The notes under the pieces are model-generated. The model had not been told where the DNA came from. It ran no database searches and saw only the letters and a program-made list of their open reading frames with translations. Both the position numbers and the translations under genes were made by a program. A stretch of DNA of 64,000 nucleotides from Verrucomicrobiota bacterium (GTDB lineage Bacteria; Verrucomicrobiota; Verrucomicrobiia; Methylacidiphilales; UBA1321): contig JABDGH010000003.1 of assembly GCA_013286145.1 (NCBI GenBank), positions 23,638 to 87,637 on the forward strand. The letters are read 5' to 3'. Shown one piece after another: positions 33,229 through 41,266 of this stretch; within the stretch, counting starts at the first letter, position 1, and each line of letters starts with the position of its first letter.

Positions 33229-34047
33229 TTAGAAGTTATACTTCACACCAGCGGTGATCAGGTGCTGCCCCAAATAATCCGACTTAAAGGTATAGCTATT
33301 GGGCGAACCAGCAGCCAGATTGGAAAAATTAACTGAAGAAAACTGGGGATCGATTGCAACCAGGTACTTATATTCGGTGAAGACATCCCAGTTCCTGAAA
33401 ACTTCGACATCACAACCAATCAATCCTTGGACAGCGGGCGAGAGGTTATCGGCATTGACGTGATTGTTGCCACTATTCGTATTGCCAGTCGCGCTTGTTA
33501 AAGTGGCCCTGCTCAACTTGGTATATTCCAAACCGATACCAGAACCAAGGTAGGGAGTGAGTATTGTACCCGTCTTGAGGCGGATGATGCCATTAACCAT
33601 GAAGGCACCCGAGTCCTGAGTGCTCGATTCGGTAATGGTGCTTCCAGGGCTTCCCAAATAGCTAAACGTGGTTTTGGCTTTGGCACCCAGATAAAGAGCT
33701 TCGGCTTCGACGGCAGGCTGAAGCTTAAATTCGCCGTCGATTGTGTAGGATTCAAAATTGTAACCAGCCTTGATTCCACCAACGCCTCCTACATCACCAC
33801 TGGTGCTGCCACCCTGCTTAAATACGCCAGTCGAAGGGAAAGAGGTGGCCGTAGGATCAATCGAGGTGTGGGTGTTGTAGTTCTGGGCGAAGTTGGCACC
33901 ACCATAGACACCGACATAATAGCCGGCATCGGTAGGACGAATCTCAGGAGCCATCATTCTCATCTCCTTGGCATCAGGAGGACCAGCGTAAGCCGAAACT
34001 GTAATAACTGCGCAAAGGACTGTGCTGGCAATAACTTTTAATTTCAT
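33229..34047 (-). CDS. Outer-membrane beta-barrel protein, paralog 1
   Basis: A 272-residue protein with a signal peptide (MKLKVIASTVLCAVITVSAYA) and then an eight-stranded-type barrel pattern: GYYVGVYGGANFAQNY, VGGIKAGYNFES, LQPAVEAEALYLGAK, ILTPYLGSGIGLEYTKLS, VQGLIGCDVEV, DVFTEYKYLVAID, QHLITAGVKYNF. The aromatic C-terminal Phe is the usual barrel assembly signal. It resembles small OmpA/opacity-type surface proteins; no function can be named. It has its own promoter (34077-34105) and terminator, GGAGAAAAT before ATG, and a close paralog upstream. Confidence 0.85.
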   Translation of the reverse strand: MKLKVIASTVLCAVITVSAYAGPPDAKEMRMMAPEIRPTDAGYYVGVYGGANFAQNYNTHTSIDPTATSFPSTGVFKQGGSTSGDVGGVGGIKAGYNFESYTIDGEFKLQPAVEAEALYLGAKAKTTFSYLGSPGSTITESSTQDSGAFMVNGIIRLKTGTILTPYLGSGIGLEYTKLSRATLTSATGNTNSGNNHVNADNLSPAVQGLIGCDVEVFRNWDVFTEYKYLVAIDPQFSSVNFSNLAAGSPNSYTFKSDYLGQHLITAGVKYNF

Positions 34048-34076
34048 ATTTTCTCCGGGCTAATTTTGGGAGAGGC

Positions 34077-34105
34077 ATTATTTAGGAAAAAAGGATTTTT
34101 GACAA
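34077..34105 (-). promoter_or_regulatory. Promoter of outer-membrane gene 1
   Basis: The minus strand has TTGTCA (34105-34100), a 17-base spacer, and AATAAT (34082-34077), about 30 bases from the start codon. A ribosome site GGAG lies just before the ATG. Confidence 0.6.
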
Positions 34106-34142
34106 CTTCTTTCGGAAATCGACAATTTAAGCTCACTAAAGA

Positions 34143-34175
34143 AAAACCTCGGACGAGAAACTCGTCCGAGGTTTT
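34143..34175 (-). terminator. Intrinsic terminator of outer-membrane gene 2
   Basis: AAAACCTCGGACGAG and CTCGTCCGAGGTTTT form a perfect 15-bp stem with an AAA loop, 24 bases after the stop codon of the gene at 34200. Its architecture copies the terminator at 33172-33204, but both arms have changed in a compensated way. Confidence 0.85.
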
Positions 34176-34199
34176 CAGCTAACCAGTTTGAGGACTGGA

Positions 34200-34970
34200 T
34201 TAGAAACCGTACTTCACACCAGCAACGATCAGGTGCTGCTGAAGTTGATCGGGCTTGAAACGGTAATCGAGGCCGGAGATTCCTGCCACGTTGGAATACT
34301 TGAGATCCGTACCCAAGGCATCGATGAACTTATATTCCGTAAAGAGGCTCCAATGAGGAACCACTTCGTAGTCGAAACCGGCCAGAAGCTGCACGGCGAA
34401 ATCGACGTCGCTGCTGTTCAAACCAGTGATCTTGCCGGGACCTGCGACAGGAACGAGTTCTGTGTGAGCGGTGATATATTCTCCGCCAATACCTGCGCCA
34501 ATATAAGGCGTAAGAGGGAAGTCGAGTTTGAAGCGGAGGATTCCGTTCACAAACCAGGCTGCTGAATTGTAAGACGTATTATCGTTAATAGGAATTACGG
34601 AAGTTGCCGTGCTCGTAGAGCCGATGTAAAGGGCTTCACCCTCCACTCCAGGCTGAAGACGCAAACCGTCAAAGATAGGATATGACTCGAAATTATAACC
34701 GGCTTTGATTCCACCTACGCCACCCCAATCCGCACTGGTGCTGGCTCCGGGAACGTCAAGATTGCCGCCAGCGAGGCTCAACGTGCGGCGGTCATTGCCG
34801 TAGTCGGTGCTAAATTGGGCGCCACCATAGATGCCCACATAAAAACCGGCGTCACATGCAGGAGCGGGAGCCATTTCCTTCATATCCTTCATGTCCTTGG
34901 AATCTCCGGCATGAGCCGAGATCGAGATGGCTGCTAAAAGAGCTGCCACGGTAAAAGCTTTGAATTTCAT
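34200..34970 (-). CDS. Outer-membrane beta-barrel protein, paralog 2
   Basis: A 256-residue paralog of the downstream gene. The signal peptide is MKFKAFTVAALLAAISISAHA, followed by DAGFYVGIYGGAQFSTDYG, VGGIKAGYNFESY, LRLQPGVEGEALYIGS, LTPYIGAGIGGEYIT, VQLLAGFDYEVVPHWSLFTE and terminal QHLIVAGVKYGF. Both end in an aromatic residue, the barrel signal. A Met/Lys-rich stretch (DSKDMKDMKEMAPAP) follows the signal peptide. I chose the ATG at 34970, which has GGAG ten bases upstream and a good promoter; a longer start at 35036 would run through the promoter. Confidence 0.85.
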   Translation of the reverse strand: MKFKAFTVAALLAAISISAHAGDSKDMKDMKEMAPAPACDAGFYVGIYGGAQFSTDYGNDRRTLSLAGGNLDVPGASTSADWGGVGGIKAGYNFESYPIFDGLRLQPGVEGEALYIGSTSTATSVIPINDNTSYNSAAWFVNGILRFKLDFPLTPYIGAGIGGEYITAHTELVPVAGPGKITGLNSSDVDFAVQLLAGFDYEVVPHWSLFTEYKFIDALGTDLKYSNVAGISGLDYRFKPDQLQQHLIVAGVKYGF

Positions 34971-35007
34971 TTTTATATTTCTCCGTTTGTTGGGGGTTGA
35001 AGTTGAG

Positions 35008-35036
35008 ACTATCTGGACAAAAAGAATGGATGGCAA
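35008..35036 (-). promoter_or_regulatory. Promoter of outer-membrane gene 2
   Basis: The minus strand has TTGCCA (35036-35031), a 17-base spacer and GATAGT (35013-35008), about 40 bases before the start codon. This layout matches that of the paralog's promoter. Confidence 0.5.
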
Positions 35037-35101
35037 CTTATTTTTACGAATTTACTTAAGCTCGGTTAAGTGAGATTTAGAAAGCACTTGATGGAACTTT
35101 T

Positions 35102-35422
35102 CTACGAGTAGCGCACATCTTTGCAAGGCTCCATCTCGTAGTCCAAAGTTTTGGTGGCGGTCACGAAAGGCCCGAGTATTTGTCGCTCGAATTGGATGTA
35201 AACGGCGTTCTCGTGCACATAGGCCAGTTTGTCCAAATTTTCCACGTCGAAGGAAAAGAAGAAGGTGTGGGGATTGTTCGTCGTATCGACCCGTTTGCCC
35301 ACCCGCAGGTTGTTGACTTCCGGTATCTTCAGCAGCCGGATTCGGATTTCCACCATGATTTCCTCCAGTTTGGAGGGGATAACTTCCGGCTTGGTCGTCA
35401 GGAGCATGAGATGGTGAATCAT
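35102..35422 (-). CDS. Dabb-domain (stress-responsive alpha/beta-barrel) protein
   Basis: About 106 residues of the Dabb dimeric alpha/beta-barrel family: MIHHLMLLTTKPEV, then LEEIMVEIRIRLLKIPEVNN, LRVGKRVD, HTFFFSFDVENLDKLAYVHE and a final strand. Family members range from stress proteins to olivetolic acid cyclase-like enzymes, so the reaction is unknown. I chose MIHHLML at 35422; a longer ATG start at 35458 has no conserved residues. It follows galE on the same strand with a 68-base gap and could be co-transcribed. Confidence 0.8.
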   Translation of the reverse strand: MIHHLMLLTTKPEVIPSKLEEIMVEIRIRLLKIPEVNNLRVGKRVDTTNNPHTFFFSFDVENLDKLAYVHENAVYIQFERQILGPFVTATKTLDYEMEPCKDVRYS

Positions 35423-35490
35423 AAAAGTGGCAGGCGAATGCGAAGTTTGCGGAGGCAAACGGTTCTGTCAAGTTTGACGACATGCCTGCA

Positions 35491-36462
35491 TCAGTCGCCG
35501 TAACCGTTCGGATGCTTCTGGTGCCAGGCCCAGGCACTCTCGATGATCGGTTGGAGGCGCGGGTATTTGGGTCGCCAGCCGAGTTCGCTGGTAATCTTAT
35601 GTGAACTGGCAACAAGGCGGGGTGGATCGCCCGCGCGCGCTTCCTTGACTACCGCTGGAATGGGCGCGCCGGTCACTTTACGCGCAATATCAATCACCTG
35701 TCGCACGGAAAAGCCTTCGCCGCTGCCGAGGTTGTAACTGGCGCTCGTCTCACGCCCCAAAGCGAGCATGTGGGCGGCGGCCAGATCGTGAATATGGATG
35801 TAGTCGCGAATGCAGGTGCCATCGGGCGTGGCGTAATTTTCACCGTAAATCTCCACTTTTTCCTTCTGGTCGAGAGCGACCTTGAGGACGTTGGGGATGA
35901 GGTGCGTCTCAATGCGGTGATCCTCACCAAACTGCACGCTTGCACCGGCGGCGTTGAAATAGCGCAGGTTGACGTAAACCAGCCCGTGTATCTTGTCGTA
36001 CCAGTTAAGGATTTGCTCGAACATGAGTTTCGACTGGCCATAAGGATTGATCGGTTTTTGGATCAACCGTTCATCCATCGGGATTTTTTCCGGTGTGCCG
36101 TAAGTCGCGCAGGTGGAGGAAAAGATGAATTTCTTCACCCCGGCATCGACCGTGGCATCAAGGAGGTTGAGTCCGGAGGCCACGTTGTTGCGAAAATATT
36201 TGGAGGGATTGGTCATCGATTCCGCCACGAGCGCGTTGGCGGCAAAGTGCATGACCGCTTCCGGTTTTGCCCCTGCGACGGCAGCGAAAATTTCCTCCCG
36301 GTTGGCAAGATCGCCCTGGATGAATTGCGCGCGCTTATCGACCGCCGAGCGGTGACCTTCGGTCAGGTTGTCAAAAACGGTGACCTTGTGTCCGGCGTTA
36401 ATCAGTTCCTCGGAACAGATGCTGCCAATATAACCCGCGCCGCCTGTGACAAAAATATGCAT
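35491..36462 (-). CDS. galE: UDP-glucose 4-epimerase
   Basis: A 323-residue short-chain dehydrogenase/reductase-fold epimerase that interconverts UDP-glucose and UDP-galactose. The NAD site is MHIFVTGGAGYIGS. The catalytic Ser/Thr region is FSSTCATYGTPEKIPMDE, and Tyr/Lys lie in NPYGQSKLM. RYFNAAGAS and DYIHIHDLAAAH complete the family pattern. It probably supplies precursors for surface polysaccharides. It lies downstream of yidC on the same strand, with a shortened repeat at 36529-36555 between them. Confidence 0.95.
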   Translation of the reverse strand: MHIFVTGGAGYIGSICSEELINAGHKVTVFDNLTEGHRSAVDKRAQFIQGDLANREEIFAAVAGAKPEAVMHFAANALVAESMTNPSKYFRNNVASGLNLLDATVDAGVKKFIFSSTCATYGTPEKIPMDERLIQKPINPYGQSKLMFEQILNWYDKIHGLVYVNLRYFNAAGASVQFGEDHRIETHLIPNVLKVALDQKEKVEIYGENYATPDGTCIRDYIHIHDLAAAHMLALGRETSASYNLGSGEGFSVRQVIDIARKVTGAPIPAVVKEARAGDPPRLVASSHKITSELGWRPKYPRLQPIIESAWAWHQKHPNGYGD

Positions 36463-36528
36463 GGTAAATTGAAAGCAGCCGTCGCGCTCAAGTCACGCGG
36501 GAAATTTTCATGTCCCTTTGCAAAAGCC

Positions 36529-36555
36529 GTCATCCCGGGCTTGTCGAGGGATGAT
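36529..36555. repeat. Single-arm copy of the palindromic repeat
   Basis: GTCATCCCGGGCTTGTCGAG followed by GGATGATG matches the left arm of the 140-base elements. No right arm is present. It sits between galE and the yidC stop codon. Confidence 0.7.
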
Positions 36556-36564
36556 GGATTCCTC

Positions 36565-38304
36565 CTAAGCCGCTTTCTTTTTGGGAATCCGCTTCAACTC
36601 GGGCAACGGCTTGCGCAAATTGCGATAAATTTGCACGATCGAAACGCAATTGTTGATGACATAATAGAGCGAAAGCGCTGCGGCGAAGTTGTAGAAAATG
36701 AAGAGGAAAACCAGTGGCATCCATTGGGCGATCTTTGCCTGCTGGGGATCGCCGATCTGCGGTGTCATCCGCATCATGACCATGGTCAATCCGGTTACCA
36801 TGATCGGCAACGGATTCAGCGCGAGATGCTGTCCGAAAAGCATGATGGGCAACGTGTACACCGTATCGGGCTGGGTGAGATCGTGAACCCAGAGAAACGA
36901 TTGCCCGCGCAACTCAACCGCGTTTATCAGCATGTAATAGAGACTGAAGAACACGGGCATCTGGACGAGAGCAGGCAGACACCCGCCAAACGGATTCACC
37001 CCATATTCGCGGTACATGGCAAACGTCTCGGTGTTGAGCTTTTCGGGTTGATCCTTGTGCTTGGCCTGGAGCTCTTTCAATTTCGGTGCCAGCGCCTGCA
37101 TCCGTTTACCGGAACGATTAGCGATGCTTTGCAAAGGCCAGGTGATGGCTTTGATCATCAAAGTGAGGAGGATGATGGCCACTCCATAACTGCCTAAAAT
37201 CGAGTACCAGAAATGGAGAATTTTCAACATCGGCACGATTAAGAAAACGAACATGCCGTAATTCATCAATTCGCCCTGCTCGGCTCCGAGCGCATTGAGA
37301 TGGTCATAATCCTTCGGCCCGGCGTAGATACCGTAATTCAAGGCAATCGTTTGACCGGCAGGGACTTTGACTTCCGGGAAAAAGGCCGAGGCCTCAATGT
37401 CAGGTTCAACGGTGGAAGGAACGGAACCGTATGAGTCGCGTGGGTTGAAACAATGGAAATCGGCGTGTTGGATGAGCCGGTCTGCGGAAGGCGTCAGCAG
37501 GACGGTGAAGAACTGATTTTCCACGCCAAGCCATTTCAAGGGAGCCGCATCGACATCCTTGCTGGAAAACATCTCTTTCTCATTATGCGTCTTGGTTCCG
37601 ATAATGGGGATGAACCCCGGATTGAAATCGCTGACCGTCGTGAGATGAAATTTTTGAGCAAGCCAGCCCGAGCCAAGATACATGTTGGATACGGGCTGGT
37701 AATGGCCCGCGACTAGCAGGGGTTCAGCCCGACCTACGCTCAGGCCATAGGCAGGCAGGGTGACTTCCGTCGCGCCGGTATTCGTCAGGCTGTCCTTCAC
37801 TTGAAGGGCATAATCCTTGCCGAGAACGTAAGCCCGTTCCCATTTCACCCCGTTGGGCAGATCACCGGAATAGACCACGCTGCCCGGGAGACCTTCCTTA
37901 ACCTGAAAGCTGACTGTATCCGCTCCCGGCCATCCGCTGAGATCCATGACGTTCTCATGGGATTGCTCGTTGAGCATGATGTTACCGTTTTTACCCTCCT
38001 TGTGCTTGAGGAGTTCCACTGCCTTGATCGCCGCACCGTGGGAAGTGAAGGTCACCCGCAGTTCATCGTTCTCTAAAAAAGTCAGTTGTTCGACGATTGG
38101 AACAGGCGGAGAAGGAACTGGCGTCGGGGTGACTGGCTGGATCGTTGTCGGACTATTGTTGGTCGCGGTTAATGTCTGCGCCGATGACTCAGGTGCTACG
38201 GCAACGGGAGGAGGCAGCTTGGGTGACGGCGCAGGATAAAAAATGAACAACGCGAACATCGCGAGTACACAGAGAAAAACGACGATACGGCCAGTGCGAT
38301 CCAT
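36565..38304 (-). CDS. yidC: Membrane protein insertase YidC
   Basis: A 579-residue insertase of the long (Gram-negative) type. The first membrane segment (about 7-24) is followed by a Pro/Thr-rich linker and the large periplasmic domain. The conserved insertase core (about 345-560) includes GVAIILLTLMIKAITWPLQS with the hydrophilic-groove Lys, NPFGGCLPALVQMPVFFSLY and FNFAAALSLYYVINN-type final helices. It inserts and folds inner-membrane proteins with or without SecYEG. yidD lies 10 bases upstream on the same strand; secA (53996) and lspA (59660) are elsewhere in the window. Confidence 0.96.
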   Translation of the reverse strand: MDRTGRIVVFLCVLAMFALFIFYPAPSPKLPPPVAVAPESSAQTLTATNNSPTTIQPVTPTPVPSPPVPIVEQLTFLENDELRVTFTSHGAAIKAVELLKHKEGKNGNIMLNEQSHENVMDLSGWPGADTVSFQVKEGLPGSVVYSGDLPNGVKWERAYVLGKDYALQVKDSLTNTGATEVTLPAYGLSVGRAEPLLVAGHYQPVSNMYLGSGWLAQKFHLTTVSDFNPGFIPIIGTKTHNEKEMFSSKDVDAAPLKWLGVENQFFTVLLTPSADRLIQHADFHCFNPRDSYGSVPSTVEPDIEASAFFPEVKVPAGQTIALNYGIYAGPKDYDHLNALGAEQGELMNYGMFVFLIVPMLKILHFWYSILGSYGVAIILLTLMIKAITWPLQSIANRSGKRMQALAPKLKELQAKHKDQPEKLNTETFAMYREYGVNPFGGCLPALVQMPVFFSLYYMLINAVELRGQSFLWVHDLTQPDTVYTLPIMLFGQHLALNPLPIMVTGLTMVMMRMTPQIGDPQQAKIAQWMPLVFLFIFYNFAAALSLYYVINNCVSIVQIYRNLRKPLPELKRIPKKKAA

Positions 38305-38314
38305 AAACTCTCTT

Positions 38315-38572
38315 TCAGGCTAAACGAATGGAGGAAGAGGAGGAGGATGGAGGCACCGGATCAAATCCTGCCCCTCCCCATGGATGACAACGCGAGATAC
38401 GACGCAATCCCAAGCCAAGTCCCCGGCAAACGCCGTGAGTGCAAATGGCTTGCTCCGTGTAGGCGGAGCAGGTGGGACTAAACCGGCAGCAGCCCTGCAT
38501 GCCGAACATAACTTTCAGCGGCGCAAAAACGACGCGATAGGCGCGGATTAAAAATACGATAATGGACTGCAT
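38315..38572 (-). CDS. yidD: Membrane protein insertion efficiency factor YidD
   Basis: 85 residues with the YidD/DUF37 pattern: IRAYRVVFAPLK, CRFSPTCSAYTEQAI, HGVCRGLGLGLRRISRCHPWG and GFDPVP. This small amphipathic protein helps YidC-dependent insertion. In most bacteria the order is rpmH-rnpA-yidD-yidC; here rnpA and rpmH are not upstream, and the next gene encodes a sulfotransferase. Ten bases separate it from yidC. Confidence 0.92.
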   Translation of the reverse strand: MQSIIVFLIRAYRVVFAPLKVMFGMQGCCRFSPTCSAYTEQAICTHGVCRGLGLGLRRISRCHPWGGAGFDPVPPSSSSSSIRLA

Positions 38573-38642
38573 GAGCCGCCAAGCATGGCCGACTTTCCAA
38601 AAAAGGCAATCGTCGGTCGTATTCTAATTAGTGGCCGCCTGC

Positions 38643-39572
38643 CTAGACTCGCCTTTCGGCTTCCAAGCGAAGACCGGCAATCATGGCTTTTCTCCGCTCG
38701 ATGCCCAACCGGTGCTTCACCCGATGCCCCCAAATGTGGAGCTGTTGGTGAAGACGATTACCCAGGCTGTAGAGATGATGTTCCGCCTTCAATCCCCAGC
38801 CATAATGATCGGCCTGGCGCTGGAATCGTTCCTGTGCATGACGATAAAGCTCAAAATCGAAGCGGTTCAGGCGGCGAATCGCCTCCACGAGATCAGGCGA
38901 TATTGAAAAGGAGCCATTGGCGGAAACATTATCCGGAACATAAAAATGCCATTTCCAACCGCAAACGCGGCCCAGGAGCATGAGCGAAAGATCGAATTGT
39001 TCCGTCAGGCCCACAAACTTGAAGTGACGATCAAGATTTTCCATGGCCATTTGCAAGTGCTTCCCGGAACAGGCTCCGAAGGGCAGGTCGGTGCCGACCC
39101 CGGCCAATGTGCGCGTCTGACAATTATCGAAGGAATAACCAAGTTCTGGATATTTCGCCAGGTTCCAATCGGTCTGGGCAGAATCGATCAGATGATCGGA
39201 AGGGATTATTTTATTGCGACATAACATCTTGTAATGAGAAACGGCACGCTGGACCGGATCGCGTAAAAAAGTGATGTATTCGACGGGAAACGGCAGCACC
39301 TCATGCAAACCGAACGGCATATGCCCCTTGAAAATCAGATATTGGCGGAGTTCGTCCCCCGACATTTTTTTTATCCGGGAGAGACATTTGCCCCAATTTT
39401 CGATCATCCCGCTTCCCAGTTCCGTATTGAAGTGTTTTCCCTCGCGATAATTCTTCACAAAGAGACCTCGAAGCGACATTCCCGCCGTCTTGGGAATGTG
39501 GAGGAAGACAACCTTGGGAATTGAGTCGGGAATACTTTCCATTTTTAAGCGCTTTAATCGCGCCTGCATCAT
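38643..39572 (-). CDS. Sulfotransferase family protein
   Basis: About 309 residues. The 5'-phosphosulfate loop VVFLHIPKTAGMSLRGLF and the 3'-phosphate site YITFLRDPVQRAVSHY identify a PAPS-dependent sulfotransferase of the carbohydrate type (similar to heparan-sulfate or bacterial surface-glycan sulfotransferases). It probably sulfates a polysaccharide or glycolipid. A later ATG (MESIPDS, 39542) is an alternative start. The basic C-terminus is not conserved. It is divergent from the LacI-type regulator. Confidence 0.85.
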   Translation of the reverse strand: MMQARLKRLKMESIPDSIPKVVFLHIPKTAGMSLRGLFVKNYREGKHFNTELGSGMIENWGKCLSRIKKMSGDELRQYLIFKGHMPFGLHEVLPFPVEYITFLRDPVQRAVSHYKMLCRNKIIPSDHLIDSAQTDWNLAKYPELGYSFDNCQTRTLAGVGTDLPFGACSGKHLQMAMENLDRHFKFVGLTEQFDLSLMLLGRVCGWKWHFYVPDNVSANGSFSISPDLVEAIRRLNRFDFELYRHAQERFQRQADHYGWGLKAEHHLYSLGNRLHQQLHIWGHRVKHRLGIERRKAMIAGLRLEAERRV

Positions 39573-39757
39573 TGACGTGCGGTTGTAACCGAGAGTTACG
39601 GAATTTTAATTTATTTACTAAACAAGCCATGTTTATTTATCCAAGTCCATTTTTGTTTCGTACGGTCTGTCTGACTGAAATTTCCCGAGGTTTGCTTCAA
39701 TTTCACTCTTCGATCTCATGGACGATTCCACCCTGCTCGTGGTATTGAAGGAACGCT

Positions 39758-40777
39758 ATGTCAACGCTCAAGGAAATGGCTGCATCGTTAAACCTGTCGG
39801 TTATGGCCATTTCCAAGGCTCTTCGAGATGCGCCCGATATCAGCGCGAGTACAAAAGCGCGTGTACAGGCCGAAGCACGGCGACGTCATTACATCCCCAA
39901 TCGGGCTGCACAAAATTTGCGTTCGCGTCGTAGCGGTCTCGTCGGTGTCGTCGTTCCCCACATAAATCATACTTATTATTCGCACCTGGTCTGGGGCGTG
40001 GAACGGCAGGCGGAGTCGAGCGGATTACAAGTCCTTCTGGCCCATTCCCTGGATCGCGCTGAAAATGAGATGCGCGAGGTGCAAAAGCTGATCGCCCGGC
40101 AGGTGGAGGCTCTGCTCCTCGTGCCTGCTGTCCGATGGCAACATCGACTGGCGACTTTGGAACTGTTGCGTTCAAGCCGGATTCCAACGGTACTTTTGGA
40201 TGCCTATCCGGCGGGCGCGGAAAATTTTCCTCATGTCAGTTGGGTGGTTTGTGATGACCATCGCGGATCCCAGATTGCCACGGAACATTTATTGCAGTTG
40301 GGCCATCGCGAAATTCTTTTTCTGGCCGGCCCGAACGGCTCTTCCTCCAGCGCGGGACGATTTAGCGGTTATCAACGGGCCTTGTCCGAGGCGGGAGTTG
40401 CCTACACGGACACGCGCGTCTATCTCGCAGGGAAGGACATCGATTCGGGACAGAAGGCAATGGCCCAGGCGCTTTCCGAAAAAGCGCCTTTTACCGCTGT
40501 AGTCGCACATAATGACAGCGTGGCCATCGGTGCGGTGGATACGCTGCTGCAACAGGGCTTCCGTATACCCGAAGATGTATCCGTGGTCGGTTTCGGGGAT
40601 GGAATCCTCGCGGCAAACTTTCGTGTGCCGTTGACGACCGTGCGGGTTCCACAGGTGGAAATGGGCGAAATGGCCCTGCGCCTCGCGCTGGATTTGCAAA
40701 AGGGTGAAACCGTCCAGCCACGTCAATTGCCCGTCGAAATCATTATCCGATCAAGCACGGCGAAACATCCGGCTTAA
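39758..40777 (+). CDS. LacI-family transcription regulator
   Basis: A 339-residue regulator. The N-terminal helix-turn-helix has MSTLKEMAASLNLSVMAISKA, LRDAPDISASTKARVQAEAR and the hinge YIPNRAAQNLRSRRSG. The C-terminal sugar-binding domain includes GVVVPHINHTYYSHLVWGVE, LGHREILFLAGPNGSS, FTAVVAHNDSVAIGAVDTL and GFRIPEDVSVVGFGDGILA. GGAA lies just upstream of the ATG. The regulated operon is not obvious: the divergent neighbour is a sulfotransferase and the downstream gene is on the other strand. Confidence 0.93.
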   Translation: MSTLKEMAASLNLSVMAISKALRDAPDISASTKARVQAEARRRHYIPNRAAQNLRSRRSGLVGVVVPHINHTYYSHLVWGVERQAESSGLQVLLAHSLDRAENEMREVQKLIARQVEALLLVPAVRWQHRLATLELLRSSRIPTVLLDAYPAGAENFPHVSWVVCDDHRGSQIATEHLLQLGHREILFLAGPNGSSSSAGRFSGYQRALSEAGVAYTDTRVYLAGKDIDSGQKAMAQALSEKAPFTAVVAHNDSVAIGAVDTLLQQGFRIPEDVSVVGFGDGILAANFRVPLTTVRVPQVEMGEMALRLALDLQKGETVQPRQLPVEIIIRSSTAKHPA

Positions 40778-40838
40778 TCATCCTCACCATCAGCACGCTG
40801 GTTGGAACAGCGCACTGATAGAAAAGCTTAGCCTCGGG

Positions 40839-41171
40839 CTAGTATTCCCAGTGACCGGGACGGTAGAAATAAGCTCCGCCACGAACCACATAGCGGCCTG
40901 GCACCCAGACTCCACCGGGATGGGGAGGATATTCATAATATCCATCAAACCAGACATAGCGTCCATGCTGCCACTCATAATGACCGGCAATCCAGACGGC
41001 ACTGCGATGGGGGCGATCCCAGCGATAGTCGGCGTGGGGCGGAGGTGGCGGACCACCCGGCCCGACACGAATATCAAAAGCCACGGATGCTGAAGCCTGA
41101 TTGGGACTGATAAACAAAATCGCAAAAGCCGCGCAGGCCAGTGCGGTTGTGCGAAGGGAGGTTATTTTCAT
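40839..41171 (-). CDS. YXWGXW-repeat-like secreted protein
   Basis: 110 residues: a signal peptide (about 1-29) followed by a Gly/Pro-rich spacer and aromatic repeats such as WIAGHYEWQHGRYVWFDGYY and GVWVPGRYVV...YRPGHWEY. This pattern belongs to the YXWGXW (BcpO-related) family of secreted or outer-membrane proteins with unknown function, which is abundant in Verrucomicrobiota and Planctomycetota. Confidence 0.75.
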   Translation of the reverse strand: MKITSLRTTALACAAFAILFISPNQASASVAFDIRVGPGGPPPPPHADYRWDRPHRSAVWIAGHYEWQHGRYVWFDGYYEYPPHPGGVWVPGRYVVRGGAYFYRPGHWEY

Positions 41172-41266
41172 GTTAGGTATTTGACGTTACTTAACCTACT
41201 TTAGCTTCAAAAATTGTGGAGTAACAAGCAACTTCGGTATCGTAACCTGTTCTTAGCAGGACTCTT

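Noticed and set aside
35770..37197. 475-residue plus-strand open frame
   Set aside because: Antisense to galE and yidC, both of which are clear; no family signal.
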